A DNA stretch of 64,000 bases. It comes from Drosophila miranda (Eukaryota > Arthropoda > Insecta > Diptera > Drosophilidae). The stretch's first letter is position 1; every line of letters begins with the position of its first letter. The notes under the pieces are model-generated. The model was given only the letters and a program-made list of their open reading frames with translations, did not search any database and had not been told where the DNA came from. Shown one piece after another: positions 44,541 to 58,060 of the stretch. The position numbers and the translations under genes are program-made. The stretch lies in NCBI RefSeq assembly GCF_003369915.1, contig NW_022881614.1:7523001-7587000 (forward strand), in the 5' to 3' direction.

Positions 44541-47098
44541 AGCAGCATCGGCTGCTCTCATACTCCGCCTAGACGCAAGCGGAGCCGACGTAGTCCTGAT
44601 CCAGGAGCCTTGGGTGGTAGGAGGCAAGGTCTGTGGATTGGGGACGAGGGAATACAAGATCATTGTATCCCAAAATGAAGGTAAAATCCGTACCTGCATA
44701 CTTGCTAGAAAGCACCTAAATATCTTTCTGCTCCATAATTAAAGCGATGGCGATAACACGGCGGCAAGCCTAGAACTAAAAGGGAATCATCTCAGGCTGG
44801 TGGCGTCCTATATGGCCCACGAGGAGGATGATCCTCCGAACGACCTTGTTCGCAAAATAGCCAGCGACAGCGAAAGGACGGACAAAGACCTACTTAAAGG
44901 TTGCGATGCCAACGCCCACCACACCCAATGGGGGAGCACGGACACGAATGTAAGGGGTGAGTCACTGTTCAGCTTCATCCTGAACTCAAATTTATTCATA
45001 TACAATCGGGGTAACGACCCCAAATTTATAATTAAAAATCGGCAGGAGGTCATTGACCTCACGCTAGTGTCTAGCAAACTGCTGGACACAATCAAGAGCT
45101 GGAGAGTCCTAGGAGACCACTCCTTCTCGGACCACAGGTATATCGAGACGATATTATCCTTCGATATTCCCAAACAAACCGACTATATCAACCCCAGAAA
45201 AGCCAACTGGGAAAAATATAACACAGCCCTGGAGGAGCTACTCCCTCCTAACGTCCCTAATTGCCCGAACACTGAAGACAACCTAAACCGTCTTGTGAAC
45301 AGGTTTACGGATGCGTGCAACAAAGCCTTCAAGGCAGCATGCCCTTCTACCAGACCAAGGGGGAAAAAGAAACCCCCCTGGTGATCTAAGCAACTAGACA
45401 CCCTTCGTAGAACTTGTAGGACTCTATTCAATAGAGCCACAAGAACTAAGGAGGATACTCACTGGGCAGACTATAAAACCAGTCTAGCACTATACAAAAA
45501 GGAAACGAGGAAGGCTAAAAGAGCATCCTGGCAAAAATTTTGCTCCGAAATCGAGGAAACTTCGGAGGCCGCAAGACTCCGGAAAGTTCTCTCAAAAACT
45601 ACCCCCTCGGTAGGTTACCTCAAAAAGAATGATGGCACGTGGACCAACTCTAGTGAGGAGTCCCTACACATTCTGCTCGACACGCATTTCCCCGGATGCA
45701 CATCCACCGAGCCGTCACACCTCCCAGGAGAGGGATCGGTAGAATCGATGGACCATATCCTTACAAAACGGAACATAAGTTGGGCAGTAAACAGCTTCAA
45801 CCCGTTTAAATCGCCAGGCCCGGACCAGGTAATCCCGGCCCAACTTCAGAAGGCCGGGGAGACGGCCATCAACTGGCTCCATAGTATCTTCAGGAAGATA
45901 CTGGCGGTATGTACAATACCGCAAGCGTGGCTTAAGGCTAGGATAGTTTTCATCCCTAAAGCAGGCAAAGCCTCACACTCAACCCCGAAAGACTTTAGAC
46001 TAATCAGTTTATCGTCTTTCCTACTCAAAACCTTTGAGAGACTTATCGGGTTACAATTACGGACTACCATAAGTCCCCAGCTGTACCTACCGGAAAGGAA
46101 AATCCACGGAAATGGCACTTCACGAAGTGATCTCGAGTGTAGAAAAATCCCTCCATCTCAAAGAATACTCACTAATAGCTTTTCTCGATATCGAGGGAGC
46201 CTTCAACAACGTCACGCCGGGCGCCATTCCAGAAGCCCTGACTGACCTGGGGGTGGACCGTCACTTGGTGATGCTCATTGATCAATTGCTCATACGCAGG
46301 ACGGTGACATCATCGATGGGATCGTCCACCCAGTCAAGGTATGTCAACAGAGGAACCCCGCAAGGTGTCTGTCTCCTCTTCTATTGAACATTGCAGTCAA
46401 TAAGATTCTATGCGACCTGGAAGAGGGGGGCTGTAAAGTAGTGGCATACGCGGATGACGTTGCAATTATCTTTGCGGGGAAATACCCCCAAACACTATGC
46501 GACCTAATGACCGCATAGCTTGCTCGATTGTCCGAATGGACAGAATCGCGCGGATTGGGACTAAATCCCTCGAAGACGGAACTCGTGTTATTCACAAAAA
46601 AATACAAGGTCCCGCCCCTCAACCCCCCAACACTAAACGGATACAGGCTCTCCTTCAGCGACAGTGCCAGTTACTTAGGGTTGGTAATTGACAAAAAGCT
46701 TAGCTGGAACCTGATTGCCCAATAAAGATTGAGGAAGGCAACGACAGCACTCTATACTTGCAAAAAAGCTATCGGCCTAAAGTGGGGCATGAACCCAAGC
46801 ATAGTCCGATGGACATATCTGGCAATAGTCAGACCTATAATACTCTACGGAGTTACTGTCTGGTGGCCTGCCCTAACAAAAAGGACAATCACCAATCAGC
46901 TGGGCAAGGTTCAGCGAACAGCCGCCCTCTGCATCAGTGGAGCTCTTCGAACTACACCAAATGATGCGCTAAACGCCATGTTATGCCTTCAGAGCCTTGA
47001 CTTTGCAGGAAAGGAGCGGGCAGAAATTGGAGCAATACGTCTAAGGGACTCTGAACAATGGGTACCCCAGAACATAGGTCACTCATCTATACTAAATA
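44495..47098 (+). pseudogene. LINE ORF2 remnant: endonuclease and reverse transcriptase
   Basis: The endonuclease is recognisable (LQINLHHCKAA, LIQEPWV, GCDANAHHTQWGS, SDHRYIE). The reverse transcriptase has FLDIEGAFNN (about 46174-46203) and a YADD region (about 46441-46465). Stops lie at about 44740 and 45382, frameshifts near 46110 and 46370, and further stops near 46516 and 46723. The sequence ends inside the linker before RNase H. Confidence 0.8.
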
Positions 47099-48219
47099 AC
47101 GAAGGGAACGTTGTAAGTTGCTGCAGAGACCGCAACTCTACAGTTATACCCGATACTAAGTCAGTATGGCTCTCCTCCGGCAGACGCCGCTAATATTAAA
47201 CGACACGACAAGGAGTGCGTGCGAGAGAGACAGAAAATCAGTCTGAGCGTGACGTCGGGCGCTGCGTAGCCAGTGCAAATTGATTTGTTCCTTTTGGCTA
47301 TAAAAATTCTCTGATCTGAACCAGATTCAGCAATCAGATAGATATGGTCGTTATCTATGATTCTGCGTTTTTAGTTTTCTCGTATCCTCAATATTGTGGA
47401 TGCAACAGATTTTCGTCCTTTGTGGGGGCGGAAGGGGGTGGGGCGAAATTTTGAGATATACGTTTTATAGTGAGATCTAACAGGAGTGCGGATACCAAAT
47501 TTGGTTACTCTACCCTTAATAGTCTCTGAGATTTGTGAATATCCCCAGATTTTCATCCTTTGCGAGGGCGGAAGGGGTGTAGCGAAAATTTGAAACAAAT
47601 TCGTCTCGGTCCGATATATTAGGAGTATGGATACCAAATTTGGTTGCTCTAGCTTTTATAGTCTCTGAGATCTAGGCGCTAATGTTTTACTCTAAGCAAA
47701 GCCGGCTTTGCTACGTGTGTGTTAGAGAGAGACAGGGCGAGAAAAAATGAAATTGTTTTCTTTATTCTGGCTATAATAATTATACGATCTGGTTCAGATT
47801 TTGCACTCTAGAAGATATAGCCAACTTCTACGATTCTGCGTTTTTAGTTTTCTCGTATCGTCGAAATTGTGGATGCCACAGATTTTCGCCCTTTGTGGGG
47901 GCGGAAGTGGGCGGGGCAAAGTTTTGAAATATTTTTGTAGCAGTGACATATCACAGAAGTCTGGATCCAAAACATCGTTGCTCTCGCTCTTATAGTCTTT
48001 GAGCACTAGGCGCTGAAGGGGACCGACAGACGGACAGACGGACGGACGGACAGACGGACAGACGGACAGACAGACATGGCTCAATCGACTCGGCTATTGA
48101 TGCTGATCAAGAATATATGTACTTTATGGGGTCGGAAACGATTCCTTTTGGACGTTACACACATCCACTTTTACCACAAATCTAATATACCCCAATACTC
48201 ATTTTGAGTATCGGGTATA
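47099..48219 (-). mobile_element. DINE-1, near full length
   Basis: The 3' hairpin end at 47099 is slightly diverged (CGAAGGGAACG). The satellite is at about 48028-48076 and the 5' TATA end at 48219. It truncates the LINE ORF2. Confidence 0.85.
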
Positions 48220-49263
48220 ACAATCAGTAGGAGTTATACTACCCCCCACCCATGGATAAGAGAGGGGGGTTACGTAACAAATGTTTGAACGCTTACAATT
48301 GGTCACCCCAGTACGAGGTCCATTCATAGTCAAAAAGCTTTTCAATACAAAGACACGGCCTGGTGGGTCACCCACACTCGTGCCGCACTAGACAAAAGGC
48401 CGGAGGAGAAGTAGGGGTAACCCCAGGCGGTCCACGAGCCAAACTTATTTATTACACACCATTTTCAGATGTTTGATCTACCAAACACGGTGAACCCCAA
48501 TAAGCCGTAAAGCGAGGAGGAAGCCCAGGCCGCAGTTTGAGGCCTAAACAACCGAATCGTGTTTAGTTTTTATCTCTGACATGCTTTCAGTTCCTAACCG
48601 ATCGCTCTATGTTTCTAATTAATTTGTATGATCCGCTCACAGCGTGTCGGTAACTTCCCGCATCTGAGAGCATTCCTGAAGCCCTAACAAATTGCAGGCC
48701 ATACATCAAAATCTATCAAATGAATGACCATTTTATTTGGCTTCCTTTTTCGACCATTCCGTATGGCACATAATTACTGGGATCCGGGAGTCTGCTGGGT
48801 TCGGGGAACAACGGGGTTGACACTGGCTGCCAAATGATGTCATTGTCGGAGCCTGGCACCAAGTCTCGGCCCTAGAACCTGTTGCTCTCAAAAGAGTTTC
48901 GTTTCTCTCTCTCTTTTATAAATTATTTATTCCGATTTTTCTTTTCTTTGCGCTTTTGTTGGGCTTACCTATTGAGACTTCTACTTTGGTTAATTGAGTC
49001 CATTATTTGGTTCGGAGTCTTTTTGTGTAGTCATGGCGGATTATGGAAGAAAGAGAATGCGTTTCGGATATGGCTAGATAATGGAGCTAATCATTATTCA
49101 TTTTGAGACTAATCTTTGGTGGGTTCCAACCGATTTGGAGCTCATTTTGAAACTGTTAGGGAACGATATGGAAACTCTTCTTTGTAGAAAAGCCTGAAAC
49201 GGCTATAAAAAGGTTATGAACAGTTTAATTATGGCCGAGGCCATGCATGCAAAAAAAAGAAGG
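48220..49263. other. Unassigned 1-kb segment, duplicated at 60019-61062
   Basis: No convincing coding region or known element. A 74-codon plus-strand frame at 48882-49106 is hydrophobic and low in complexity. The segment lies between DINE-1 elements in both tandem copies. It may be further decayed LINE or another element; translated stretches did not match RNase H by eye. Confidence 0.5.
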
Positions 49264-49264
49264 A

Positions 49265-50372
49265 ACGAGGGGAAACGTTGTGAGTTGCTGCGGACACCGC
49301 AACTCTACAGTTATACCCGATACTAAGTCAGTATGGCTCTACTCAGGCAGTCGCCGCTAATATTAAGCGACACGACAAAGAGTGCGTGCGAGAGAGACAG
49401 AAAATCAGTCTGAGCGTGACGTCGAGCGCTGCGTAGCCACTGCAAATTGATTTGTTCCTTTTGGCTATTAAAATTATCTGCCTTTTTATACCCGATACTC
49501 AAAATGAGTATTGGGGTATATTAGATTTGTGGTAAAAGTGGATGTGTGTAACGTCCAGAAGGAATCGTTTCCGACCCCATAAAGTATATATATTCTTGAT
49601 CAGCATCAATAGCCGAGTCGATTGAGCCATGTCTGTCTGTCCGTCTGTCCGTCTGTCCGTCCGTCCGTCTGTCCGTCTGTCCTTCCCTTCAGCGCCTAGT
49701 GCTCAAAGACTATAAGAGCTAGAGTAACGATGTTTTGTATCCAGACTTCTGTGATATGTCACTGCTACAAAAATATTTCAGAACTTCGCCCCGCCCACTT
49801 CCGCCCCCACAAAGGACGAAAATCTGTGGAATTCACATTTTTAAAGATACGATAAAACCAAAAACGCAGAATCGTAGAGGATGACTATATGTTCTAGAGT
49901 GTAAAATCTCAACCAGATCGTGTAATTATTATAGCCAGAATCAAGAAAACAATTTCATTCTTTCTCGCTCTGTCTCTCTCTAACACACAGGTTTCATGGT
50001 CGGCTTTGCCAATTGCAAAATATGAGTTCAAGGATCTCAGAACCTATAAGAGCCAGAACAACCAAGTTTGGTATCCACACTCCTGTAATATCGGACCTTG
50101 ACCGTTTCGTGTCCAAATTTCGCCACACCCCTTCCGCCCCCGCAAAGGACGAAAATCTGGGGCATCCACAAATCTCAGAGACTATTAAGGCTAGAGTAAC
50201 CAAATTTGGTATCCGCACTTCTGTTAGATCTCACTATAAAACGTATATCTCAGAACTTCGCCCCACCCCCTTCCGCCCCCACAAAGGACGAAAATCAGTT
50301 GCATCCACATCCCACATCCATTTTTACCACAAATCTAATATACCCCAATACTCATTTTGAGTATCGGGTATA
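49265..50372. mobile_element. DINE-1 with an inverted DINE-1 inside (fold-back)
   Basis: A minus-oriented 3' part (49265-49480) is followed by a plus-oriented DINE-1 starting TATACCCGATACTC at 49487. This runs to about 50300 and is closed by a minus-oriented 5' end at about 50308-50372. The outer 60 bases of 49487-50372 are inverted repeats of each other. Confidence 0.75.
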
Positions 50373-50433
50373 AAAATTAAAGAGGAGAATGAATGGAAAA
50401 CCAGTAAAAACGAAACGGAAACTGCATAATCAA

Positions 50434-50940
50434 CGAGGGGGAACGTTGTGAGTTGCTACGGACACCGCAACTCTACAGTTATACCCGATACTAAGTCAGT
50501 ATGGCTCTCCTCCGGCAGACGCCGCTAATATTAAACGACACGACAAAGATTGCGTGCGAGAGAGACAGAAAATCAGTCTGAGCGTGACGTCACGCGCTGC
50601 GTAGCCACTGCAAATTGATTTGTTTCCTTTGGCTATAAAAATGATCTGATCTGACCCAGATTCAGCAATCAGATAGATATGGTCGTTATCTATGATTCTG
50701 CGTTTTTAGTTTTCTCGAATCTGCAATATTGTGCATGCAACAGATTTTCGTCCTTTGTGTAGGCGGAAAGGGGTGGGGCGAAATTTTGAGATATACGTTT
50801 TATAGTGAAATCTAACAGGAGTGCGGATACTAAATTTGGTTACTCTAGCGTTAATAGTCTTTGAGATTTGTGAATATCCCCAGATTTTCGTCCTTTGCAG
50901 TGTCGGAAGGGGGTATGGCGAAATTTTGAAACAAACTCGT
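50434..50940 (-). mobile_element. DINE-1, left part, interrupted by the BEL element
   Basis: Begins ACGAGGGGGAACG with the terminal hairpin. Its body stops at AAACAAACTCGT, where the BEL LTR starts, and resumes at 57312. Confidence 0.85.
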
Positions 50941-51312
50941 TGTTCGGAGCAGAACCCAGCCGATTAGCTGCTTGCCAAATAGCACCTAATTCTTGGCCCT
51001 CAGCCGCTTATTTTGTTTGTTACTTATGTCTATGTCACTCATTTGTTTGTTAAAGCTTTGCGCTTGCTTGCCCTGCTAAACGCTCTCTGCCAGCTCGCTC
51101 TTCGCTATCTCCGCTTTGCGTCTGCCTACCGACGTCGGCCGAGCGAAGCTGCGCTTAGCGATTGGAGCGGCAATGTAAAGGGCAGGCAAGCCACACTTGC
51201 AATTTGGATGTCACGCATTAAAGAACATATCGTAATTTTATTTCTGCGCCGAGTTTTATTTAATTCGAAATAATTAGTCGGCCGATTGGGGATAAAAAAC
51301 ATTATCCCCACA
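50941..51312 (+). repeat. 5' LTR of the BEL element
   Basis: 372 bp, TGTTCGGAGC...ATTATCCCCACA. It differs from the 3' LTR near 50992, 51055, 51098-51099, 51164 and 51306. Confidence 0.9.
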
Positions 51313-51686
51313 TAAAATTTGGCGACCCCGACGTGATCTCTGAGTTACAGTGTCAATTAATAACCATTCGCGATCGACATTCGTTAGCCCTAGCAAATTT
51401 TCGGCGGTTAAGCACAATTCGGTGCTAAAACACACTTACATACACCTACATACACGCATTTCTGGCTATTAATTTCTCTGTCGCGACAATTCGGTCAGTG
51501 CAGTGCGGTAGGCAGTGCAGCGAACTCACTAATACACACAAGCGGAGTACAAAGCGGAATCGGACAGCTCGCACAGCCGCACAGCTAAAGGCATTAGCTG
51601 TAATCCCTTTGCTTTCGGTTCCCACGTTTATACGTATACAGGATGTCTTTTTCGGTCGTGCTGAGTGACTCTTTTAAAACCTCAAC

Positions 51687-54600
51687 ATGGCAGCACCTGA
51701 GCCTACCAATGTCGCGAACGCAGCAATGCCGAGTGATGTAGATTTCTACAAGCACAAGGCCGAGTCCATCGCGCGCCAACTAAAGGCCATTGATCGCTTT
51801 CTCACCAAGGAAGAGCTTGCCGAGTTAGATGAGGCAGAACTTCAAGCTCGCTTAGAGCAGATCGAGCGAATGAATGCGGATTTCGATGCCGCTCAAACGA
51901 GACTTGAAAGGCTGGATTTCCTGCAGTTAGCCCATGATGCCCGGCTGGACTTTTCGAATGTTTATGTCAAGGTTAGGTCCAGGCTGTCGCGGGAGTTGAT
52001 GGCTGCTCGCACGGTAAATGTTGCCAATTCAACGGCTCGGCATACTCTCGAGGGGAATTCGTCGTTGTTCGCCTATAATAGTATAGGCCGTTCTCGAATG
52101 CCCGAGTTGCAGCTTCCGCGATTCGGTGGGAGCTACATGGATTGGCCAGAATTCCACGCGATGTTTTCGACAATGGTGCACAAAGACCATCGTATACCAA
52201 TCATCGAAAAATTCCAATATCTTCGTGGATGTCTAGATGGTGCTGCGCTGGATACGATTCGTTCCTTGGAACTTTCTGAGGAGAATTACGACAAGGCGTT
52301 GAATTTACTAATGTTGCGATTCGATAATAAACTGTTACATTTTCAGGCACACGTCAAGGCTATTTTCGGGCTGCAAGGGGTGGAGAAGGGCTCGGCTATC
52401 GGCTTGCGCGCGCTCAGCGATAAAATCAATTCGCACTTGCGTGCACTTCAGACCTTGGCGACCCCGCAGGAGATTTCCGATGGGTTGCTGATCTTCATCA
52501 TAGGCACGAAATTGGACCACAAGACCAAGGAGAAATGGGAAGAGAACTTGCCGACGTCAGGATTGCCTCGGTGGTCAAGCATGGCCTCATTCTTGGAAGC
52601 AAGATGTCGGATGCTGGAAAATTTGGGATCGGCTATGGTAACAATTCCTAGCCAGCAGGTGGGAGAAAGTAAACCTAGCACCCTAATCACCTCCATTAAC
52701 AATCATAATAGCTCAACATGCAAGTATTGCAAATCCTCCGATCACTACATATCCCAATGCCAGGCATTTATAGATCTCCCTGTTTTTTCTCGCTACAAGG
52801 AGGTGAAGAAGCGCCATTTATGTCTAAACTGCCTCAACAAAGGCCATTCATTGCAACGCTGCAAGTCAGGGGCATGTAGAAATTGCCAAGCAAAGCATCA
52901 CACACTGCTCCACATGCAGTCGGGCGCTGACGCTGAGTTGCCGTCGCCGAGCACGGAATCGACCCAGCATGATCCTGCAAGTGCCCTAGTAGCAAGCAAA
53001 TATATTAGCCCTCCCCCCTCGAGTCAAAAATCTCTGCCTAGCCAAAACGTGCTGCTAGCTACTGCAATCGTATATGTCAGGGGCCGTTTTGGATCGCTTA
53101 TTCCATGTCGTGCCATTTTAGATTCCGCTTCTCAGGTTAACTTTATAACATCGAGACTCGCCAATCAGCTGCAGTTAGATCCTCACCCGTCTCACGTTAA
53201 AATCGCCGGTATTGGAAAGTCAATTCTACCATCCAGCAAGGCTGTGGACATCGTCCTGCAATCTCAAGACGAAAGCTATCGCGGTTTCCTCTCTGCAATT
53301 ATCACTGCCTCAATCACAGGAATGCAGCCTAACTTCGGCCTAGACGCAAAGGATTGGCCAATGCCAAATAATCTAAAACTGGCTGATCCTAATTTCGCCA
53401 AGCCCCAGCGTGTCGATCTGTTGATAGGTGCTGGTTTGTTTTTCGAATTAATGTGCGTTGGACAGATTCGACTGTCAGACCAATTGCCAACATTGCAGAA
53501 GACGAAACTTGGCTGGATAGTGTCAGGAAGTATTAAAAACTCTGAGAAAGCCCGTGCGGCGCTAGCAGCCGTTGAAGATCCCCCTGTCATCTCCGCTTGC
53601 GAGACTAATTTGTGCGATATTGTAAGGCGGTTTTGGGAAGTCGATGGAGATTATTCGCCCTCATCAATTTCGGAGGAAGATGTTCATTGCGAACAGCATT
53701 TCGTCACAAACTGCATTCGCCTAGAGTCCGGAGCTTACTCCGTGCGTTTGCCAACCAAATTCAGTCTAGAGGAATTAGGAGAATCGTATCAGCAGGCGCT
53801 ACGTAGATTTCTCAATTTGGAGAGGAAGCTAGCAAAAAATGCACAGCTTAAGGCAAAATATATGGAGTTTCTCCAGGAGTATCGTGATTTAGGACACATG
53901 TCGCCAGCTTCGCGGCAGTCAGACCTCCCGCAGTACTTCTTGCCTCACCATTGCGTCCACAAGCAGGATAGTACAACCACCAAATTACGCGTAGTGTTCG
54001 ATGGATCTGCCAAAACAGCGTCTGGAGTATCACTGAATGATGCGCTAATGGCTGGACCCACCATCCAACCTAAAATTCTGATAACTCTGCTTCGTTTCCG
54101 CTTTTTTAAAGTCGCCTTGTGTGGCGATATCTGCAAAATGTACCGCTGTGTACGCGTTTCCCATCCCGATACGCACGTGCAGTGCATCCTATGGCGCAAT
54201 GACCCGAAGGAGGAGATTCAGGTGTTCAAGTTGGAGACTGTTACTTACGGAACCAAACCTGCCGCTTTCTTAGCAATTCGTGCTATGCATCAATTGGCAA
54301 ATGATGAAGAGTTGCGTTTTTCGCTTGGCGCTGATGTTGTTCGAAGAGATTTCTATGTCGATGATCTCATATCTGGCGGGGACAGCATTGATTCTGTCAT
54401 CAAGATTCGTCAGCAGGTAAAGGAGCTACTTTCGAAAGGATGTTTTCCCATACGTAAATGGTGTTCCAATGAACCCGCTGCTTTGGAAGGCGTATCGGAG
54501 GCGGATCGCGAAAAGTTCCTTACCTTTCATGACGGGACTGAAGTAACCAAGGCGCTTGGTCTAGTTTGGGATCCCACCACGGACAATCTTCTGTTTAGCT

Positions 54601-56965
54601 TCGCTCACGTCGGAACCGCTGCAGGCCCAACCTCGAAGCGTTCGGTCCTGTCTACACTAGCTAGGTTCTACGATCCTCTAGGGCTCATCTCTCCCATCAT
54701 CACAAAAGCTAAAATATTTATGCAGTCGCTATGGAACGAAAGCCCAAAGTTGAATTGGGACGAAAGCCTGCCCCAGGATCTACATACGACTTGGATTGAG
54801 CTGACTTCGCAGCTGTCGATGGTTAAAAACTTTAAGTTTCCACGTTACGTGCTTCGGCAGCAAGCCAGATTAGAAATGCACGCGTTTTGTGATGCGAGCC
54901 AAGCAGCATATGGCGCCTGTGTATACATGCGTTCGGAAGCTCTTGGCATTGTGCAAAGTCATCTCTTATGCTCTAAATCCAGAGTCGTGCCCTTGAAAAG
55001 TATGAATATCCCCAAGCTTGAGCTGTCCGCTGCCCTCGTATTAGCCGAACTAGTGTCCACCATAGTTAAGGGATTATCAGCTCCATGCCAAATACATTGC
55101 TGGTCGGATTCGTCCATAGCCCTTGCCTGGATTCGAGAATCACCATTGAATTTTAATATATTTGTTTCTAATCGAGTTCAGCGGATTCAGGAGCTCACCG
55201 CTGGAATAACTTGGCATCACGTGCCCACAAAGTTGAATCCTGCCGACATCATATCACGTGGATCCACGCCCGCTGAACTAATGGATAGCAGCCTTTGGAT
55301 CTCTGGACCACCATTCTTGCGTCTTGAGAGCTCAGAGTGGCCTGCAGGCTTGCAATTGCCGACCGATGTACCAGAACGTCGTCATGCAGCATTGGTTGTT
55401 TCAAACGAAAGGGATGTATCGTACGATTGCAAATTTCAAAACTCATTCGGATCCATGCAGCGCGTCTTTGCTTACATATATCGATTCTACATTCTCAAGG
55501 ACAAAGGCATAGCGCGGTCGAAGGGTCAACTTACCGTAATCGACATCAAAAATGGTACGCATTTGCTCATAAGGGCAATACAGCAGCAACAATTTTCGGA
55601 AGAGATAAGGGCCCTCGCCAGCAAACAGGCCCTACCCCCAAAAAGCACGATGGCCTCACTGAATCCATTTCTAGATAGCTTTGGATTGCTGCGTGTTGGA
55701 GGCCGCCTCCAAAATGCCGAATTGGACTACGACGCGAAGCACCCGATCCTGCTTCCTAAGGGACATCCTCTCACTGTCTCTATTATTATCTTCTTTCACG
55801 AAAGGTTTCTCCACGCAGGAGCTCAAGGATTGCTCGGACTGCTTCGGCAAAAATTCTGGCCTATTGGTGGACGCAAATATGTTGCGGGAATCATTCGCAA
55901 ATGTGTTAGATGCTTTCGTTTGAAGCCAGTGCTGAGGGAACATATCATGGGAAACTTGCCTGCGGATCGCGTAAGGACTAATCCAGCATTCCACACAACG
56001 GGCGTTGATTTTTGCGGAACCTTTTATCACAAGTCGGAAGTCAGAAGCAGGCCTCCTATCAAATGTTCATCGCTGTCTTCGTATGCTTTAGCACCAAAGC
56101 AACTCATTTGGAAGTCGTTCGGGATCTATCTACAGACTCCTTTCTGGCAGCATTAAGGCGTTTTATAAGTCTACGTCCCAAGCCTCGAACCATCTGGTCA
56201 GACAACGCTACAAATTTTGTAGGAGCAAAAAATGAGCTTTTGGAACTTCGGCAAATGTTCCTCAGTGATCGTCATACGTCGGCTGTGTCACATCTCTGCG
56301 TTTCTAGTGGAATCGACTGGAAATTCATCCCCCCTCGCTCACCTCATTTTGGGGGTTTGTGGGAGGCGGCTGTTAAAGCAGCTAAATATCATTTTCATCG
56401 CATCGTCGGGACCTACATTTTTACTCTTGATGAAATTTAGACCTTGGCTTGTGAAATCTCTGCTTTGTTAAATTCCCGTCCGCTTTATGCAATTACAGAA
56501 AGTCCCGATGATCTAGATGTGCTCACGCCAAACCACTTTCTCAATGGAGCCCCGAAAGCTGCATTCGACGAGCCAGATGTGGCGCATCTCCGGGTCAACC
56601 TACTTAGTCGATGGCAGCGGCTGTGTCAAATGAAGCAGGCGTTTTGGAGAAAATGGAGCACGGCGTATCTTTCGATTCTTCAGGAGCGGAGCAAGTGGCG
56701 GTCATCGTCTCCAAACATCAAGCTAGGAGCGCTCGTCATGATCAAGGAGGAAACGCTGCCACCATTAAGGTGGCCGCTTGGCCGCATTGAGAGCGTCATC
56801 CCAGGAAAAGATGGAACCATCAGAGTAGCCGTCATCCGCACTCAAAAAGGCCTTTTCAAGAGGGCCGTTGGAAAAATAGCGGTTCTGCCCCTTCAGGATG
56901 GATCTGTTGAAAGCCTTTGCCTTCCAACGGGGGGTGAATGTTCGGAGCAGAACCCAGCCGATTAG
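51687..56965 (+). pseudogene. BEL gag-pol polyprotein, one frameshift and one stop
   Basis: The open frame 51687-56156 is followed by a second frame to 56965. Approximate order: a coiled gag with the LPRFGGSYMDWPEF region, CCHC-like knuckles (CKYCKSSDHYISQC near residue 345, CLNCLNKGHSLQRC near 382), an aspartic protease with LDSAS (near 477), and a reverse transcriptase with YVDD (near 888). RNase H follows with FCDAS (near 1065) and the integrase zinc region with CVRCF (near 1407). The integrase core begins TGVDFCG, shifts frame near 56063, continues past SDNATNF, meets TAG at 56438-56440 and ends in the C-terminal BEL domain. The two lesions sit in integrase, so Gag, protease and RT could still be made, but integration from this copy is unlikely. 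Confidence 0.9.
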
Positions 56966-57311
56966 CTGCTTGCCAAATAGCACCTAATTCTTCGGCCCTC
57001 AGCCGCTTATTTTGTTTGTTACTTATGTCTATGTCACTCATTTGTTTGTTAAAGCTCTGCGCTTGCTTGCCCTGCTAAACGCTCTCTGCCAGCTCGCAGT
57101 TCGCTATCTCCGCTTTGCGTCTGCCTACCGACGTCGGCCGAGCGAAGCTGCGCTTAGCGATCGGAGCGGCAATGTAAAGGGCAGGCAAGCCACACTTGCA
57201 ATTTGGATGTCACGCATTAAAGAACATATCGTAATTTTATTTCTGCGCCGAGTTTTATTTAATTCGAAATAATTAGTCGGCCGATTGGGGATAAAAAACA
57301 TTATCTCCACA
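56939..57311 (+). repeat. 3' LTR of the BEL element
   Basis: 373 bp. The last pol codons run almost directly into it. Confidence 0.9.
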
Positions 57312-57890
57312 CTCGTCTCGGTACGATATATTAGGAGTCTGGATACCAAATTTGGTTGCTCTAGCTTTTATAGTCTCTGAGATCTAGGCGCTAATGTTTT
57401 ACTCTAAGCAAAGCCGCCTATGCTACGTGTGTGTTAGAGAGAGACAGGGCGAGAAAAAATGAAATTGTTTTCTTGATGCTGGCTATAATAATAATACGAT
57501 CCAATTCAGATTCTCTACGATTCTGCGTTTTTGGTTTTCTCATATCTTTAAAATTGTGGATGCCACAGATTTTCGTCCTTTGTGGGGGCGGAAGTGGGCG
57601 GGGCGAAGTTTTGAAATATACTTGTAGCAGTGACATATCACAGAAGTCTGGATCCAAAACATTGTTGCTCTAGATCTTATAGTCTTTGAGCACTAGGCGC
57701 TGAAGGGGACGGACAGTCGGACGGACGGACAGACGGACAGACAGACATGGCTCAATCGACTCGGCTATTGATGCTGATCAAGAATATATATACTTTATGG
57801 GGTCGGAAACGATTCCTTCTGGACGTTACACACATCCACTTTTACCACAAATCTAATATACCCCAATACTCATTTTGAGTATCGGGTATA
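57312..57890 (-). mobile_element. DINE-1, right part after the BEL insertion
   Basis: Resumes with CTCGTCTCGGTACG, as in uninterrupted copies (compare 19773-19790), and ends at the 5' TATA end at 57890. The satellite is at about 57707-57747. Confidence 0.85.
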
Positions 57891-57971
57891 AAAATGCCGA
57901 AAAAGTTAATGAAAATATGTGCAAATCCACTATCATTGGAGACTCGTCCTGCAGAAACGTGCTCATGATGA

Positions 57972-58060
57972 TTAGGTTAGGTTAGGTAGAGACGGCCGCC
58001 AAGCTCGCTCGGAGCCCAGCACACTTAGGCCGGTTTCGGCCCGTTGTGATACCGCTTGGG
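57972..58060 (-). mobile_element. LOA-type LINE 3'-end fragment, minus orientation
   Basis: TTAGGTTAGGTTAGGT followed by sequence resembling the 3' UTR of the LINE at 10584-10700 (shared AAGCTC and CCGTTGTG..ACCGC blocks). It joins reverse transcriptase sequence of opposite orientation at 58061. Confidence 0.65.

Larger units (their letters stand above)
43266..47098 (+). mobile_element. Second LOA-type LINE family, plus strand, decayed and 3'-truncated
   Basis: It contains ORF1 (43278-44540) and a broken ORF2 with endonuclease and reverse transcriptase, about 60-70% similar by eye at protein level to the LINE at 10584. The RNase H region and 3' end are missing, because a DINE-1 begins at 47099. 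The 5' end abuts a DINE-1. No target duplication is visible. Confidence 0.8.
50941..57311 (+). mobile_element. BEL/Pao LTR retrotransposon with broken ORF
   Basis: Two LTRs (50941-51312 and 56939-57311) beginning TGTTCGG and ending CCACA, flanked by the 5-bp duplication CTCGT (50936-50940 and 57312-57316). The primer site TGGCGACCCCGACGTGAT follows the 5' LTR by six bases; its first bases fit an arginine tRNA, not verified. Gag-pol starts at 51687. By my comparison the LTRs differ by one indel and five substitutions, so the insertion is not new. The pol has one frameshift near 56063 and a stop at 56438-56440. Confidence 0.9.
45576..58060. repeat. Tandem duplication unit, first copy (about 12.5 kb)
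   Basis: From ACTCCGG in the LINE RT region through the DINE-1s, the unassigned 1-kb segment and the BEL element to the inverted LINE 3' end. The order is repeated from 58061 to at least the window end, with one 2-bp-microhomology deletion in the second copy. Confidence 0.8.
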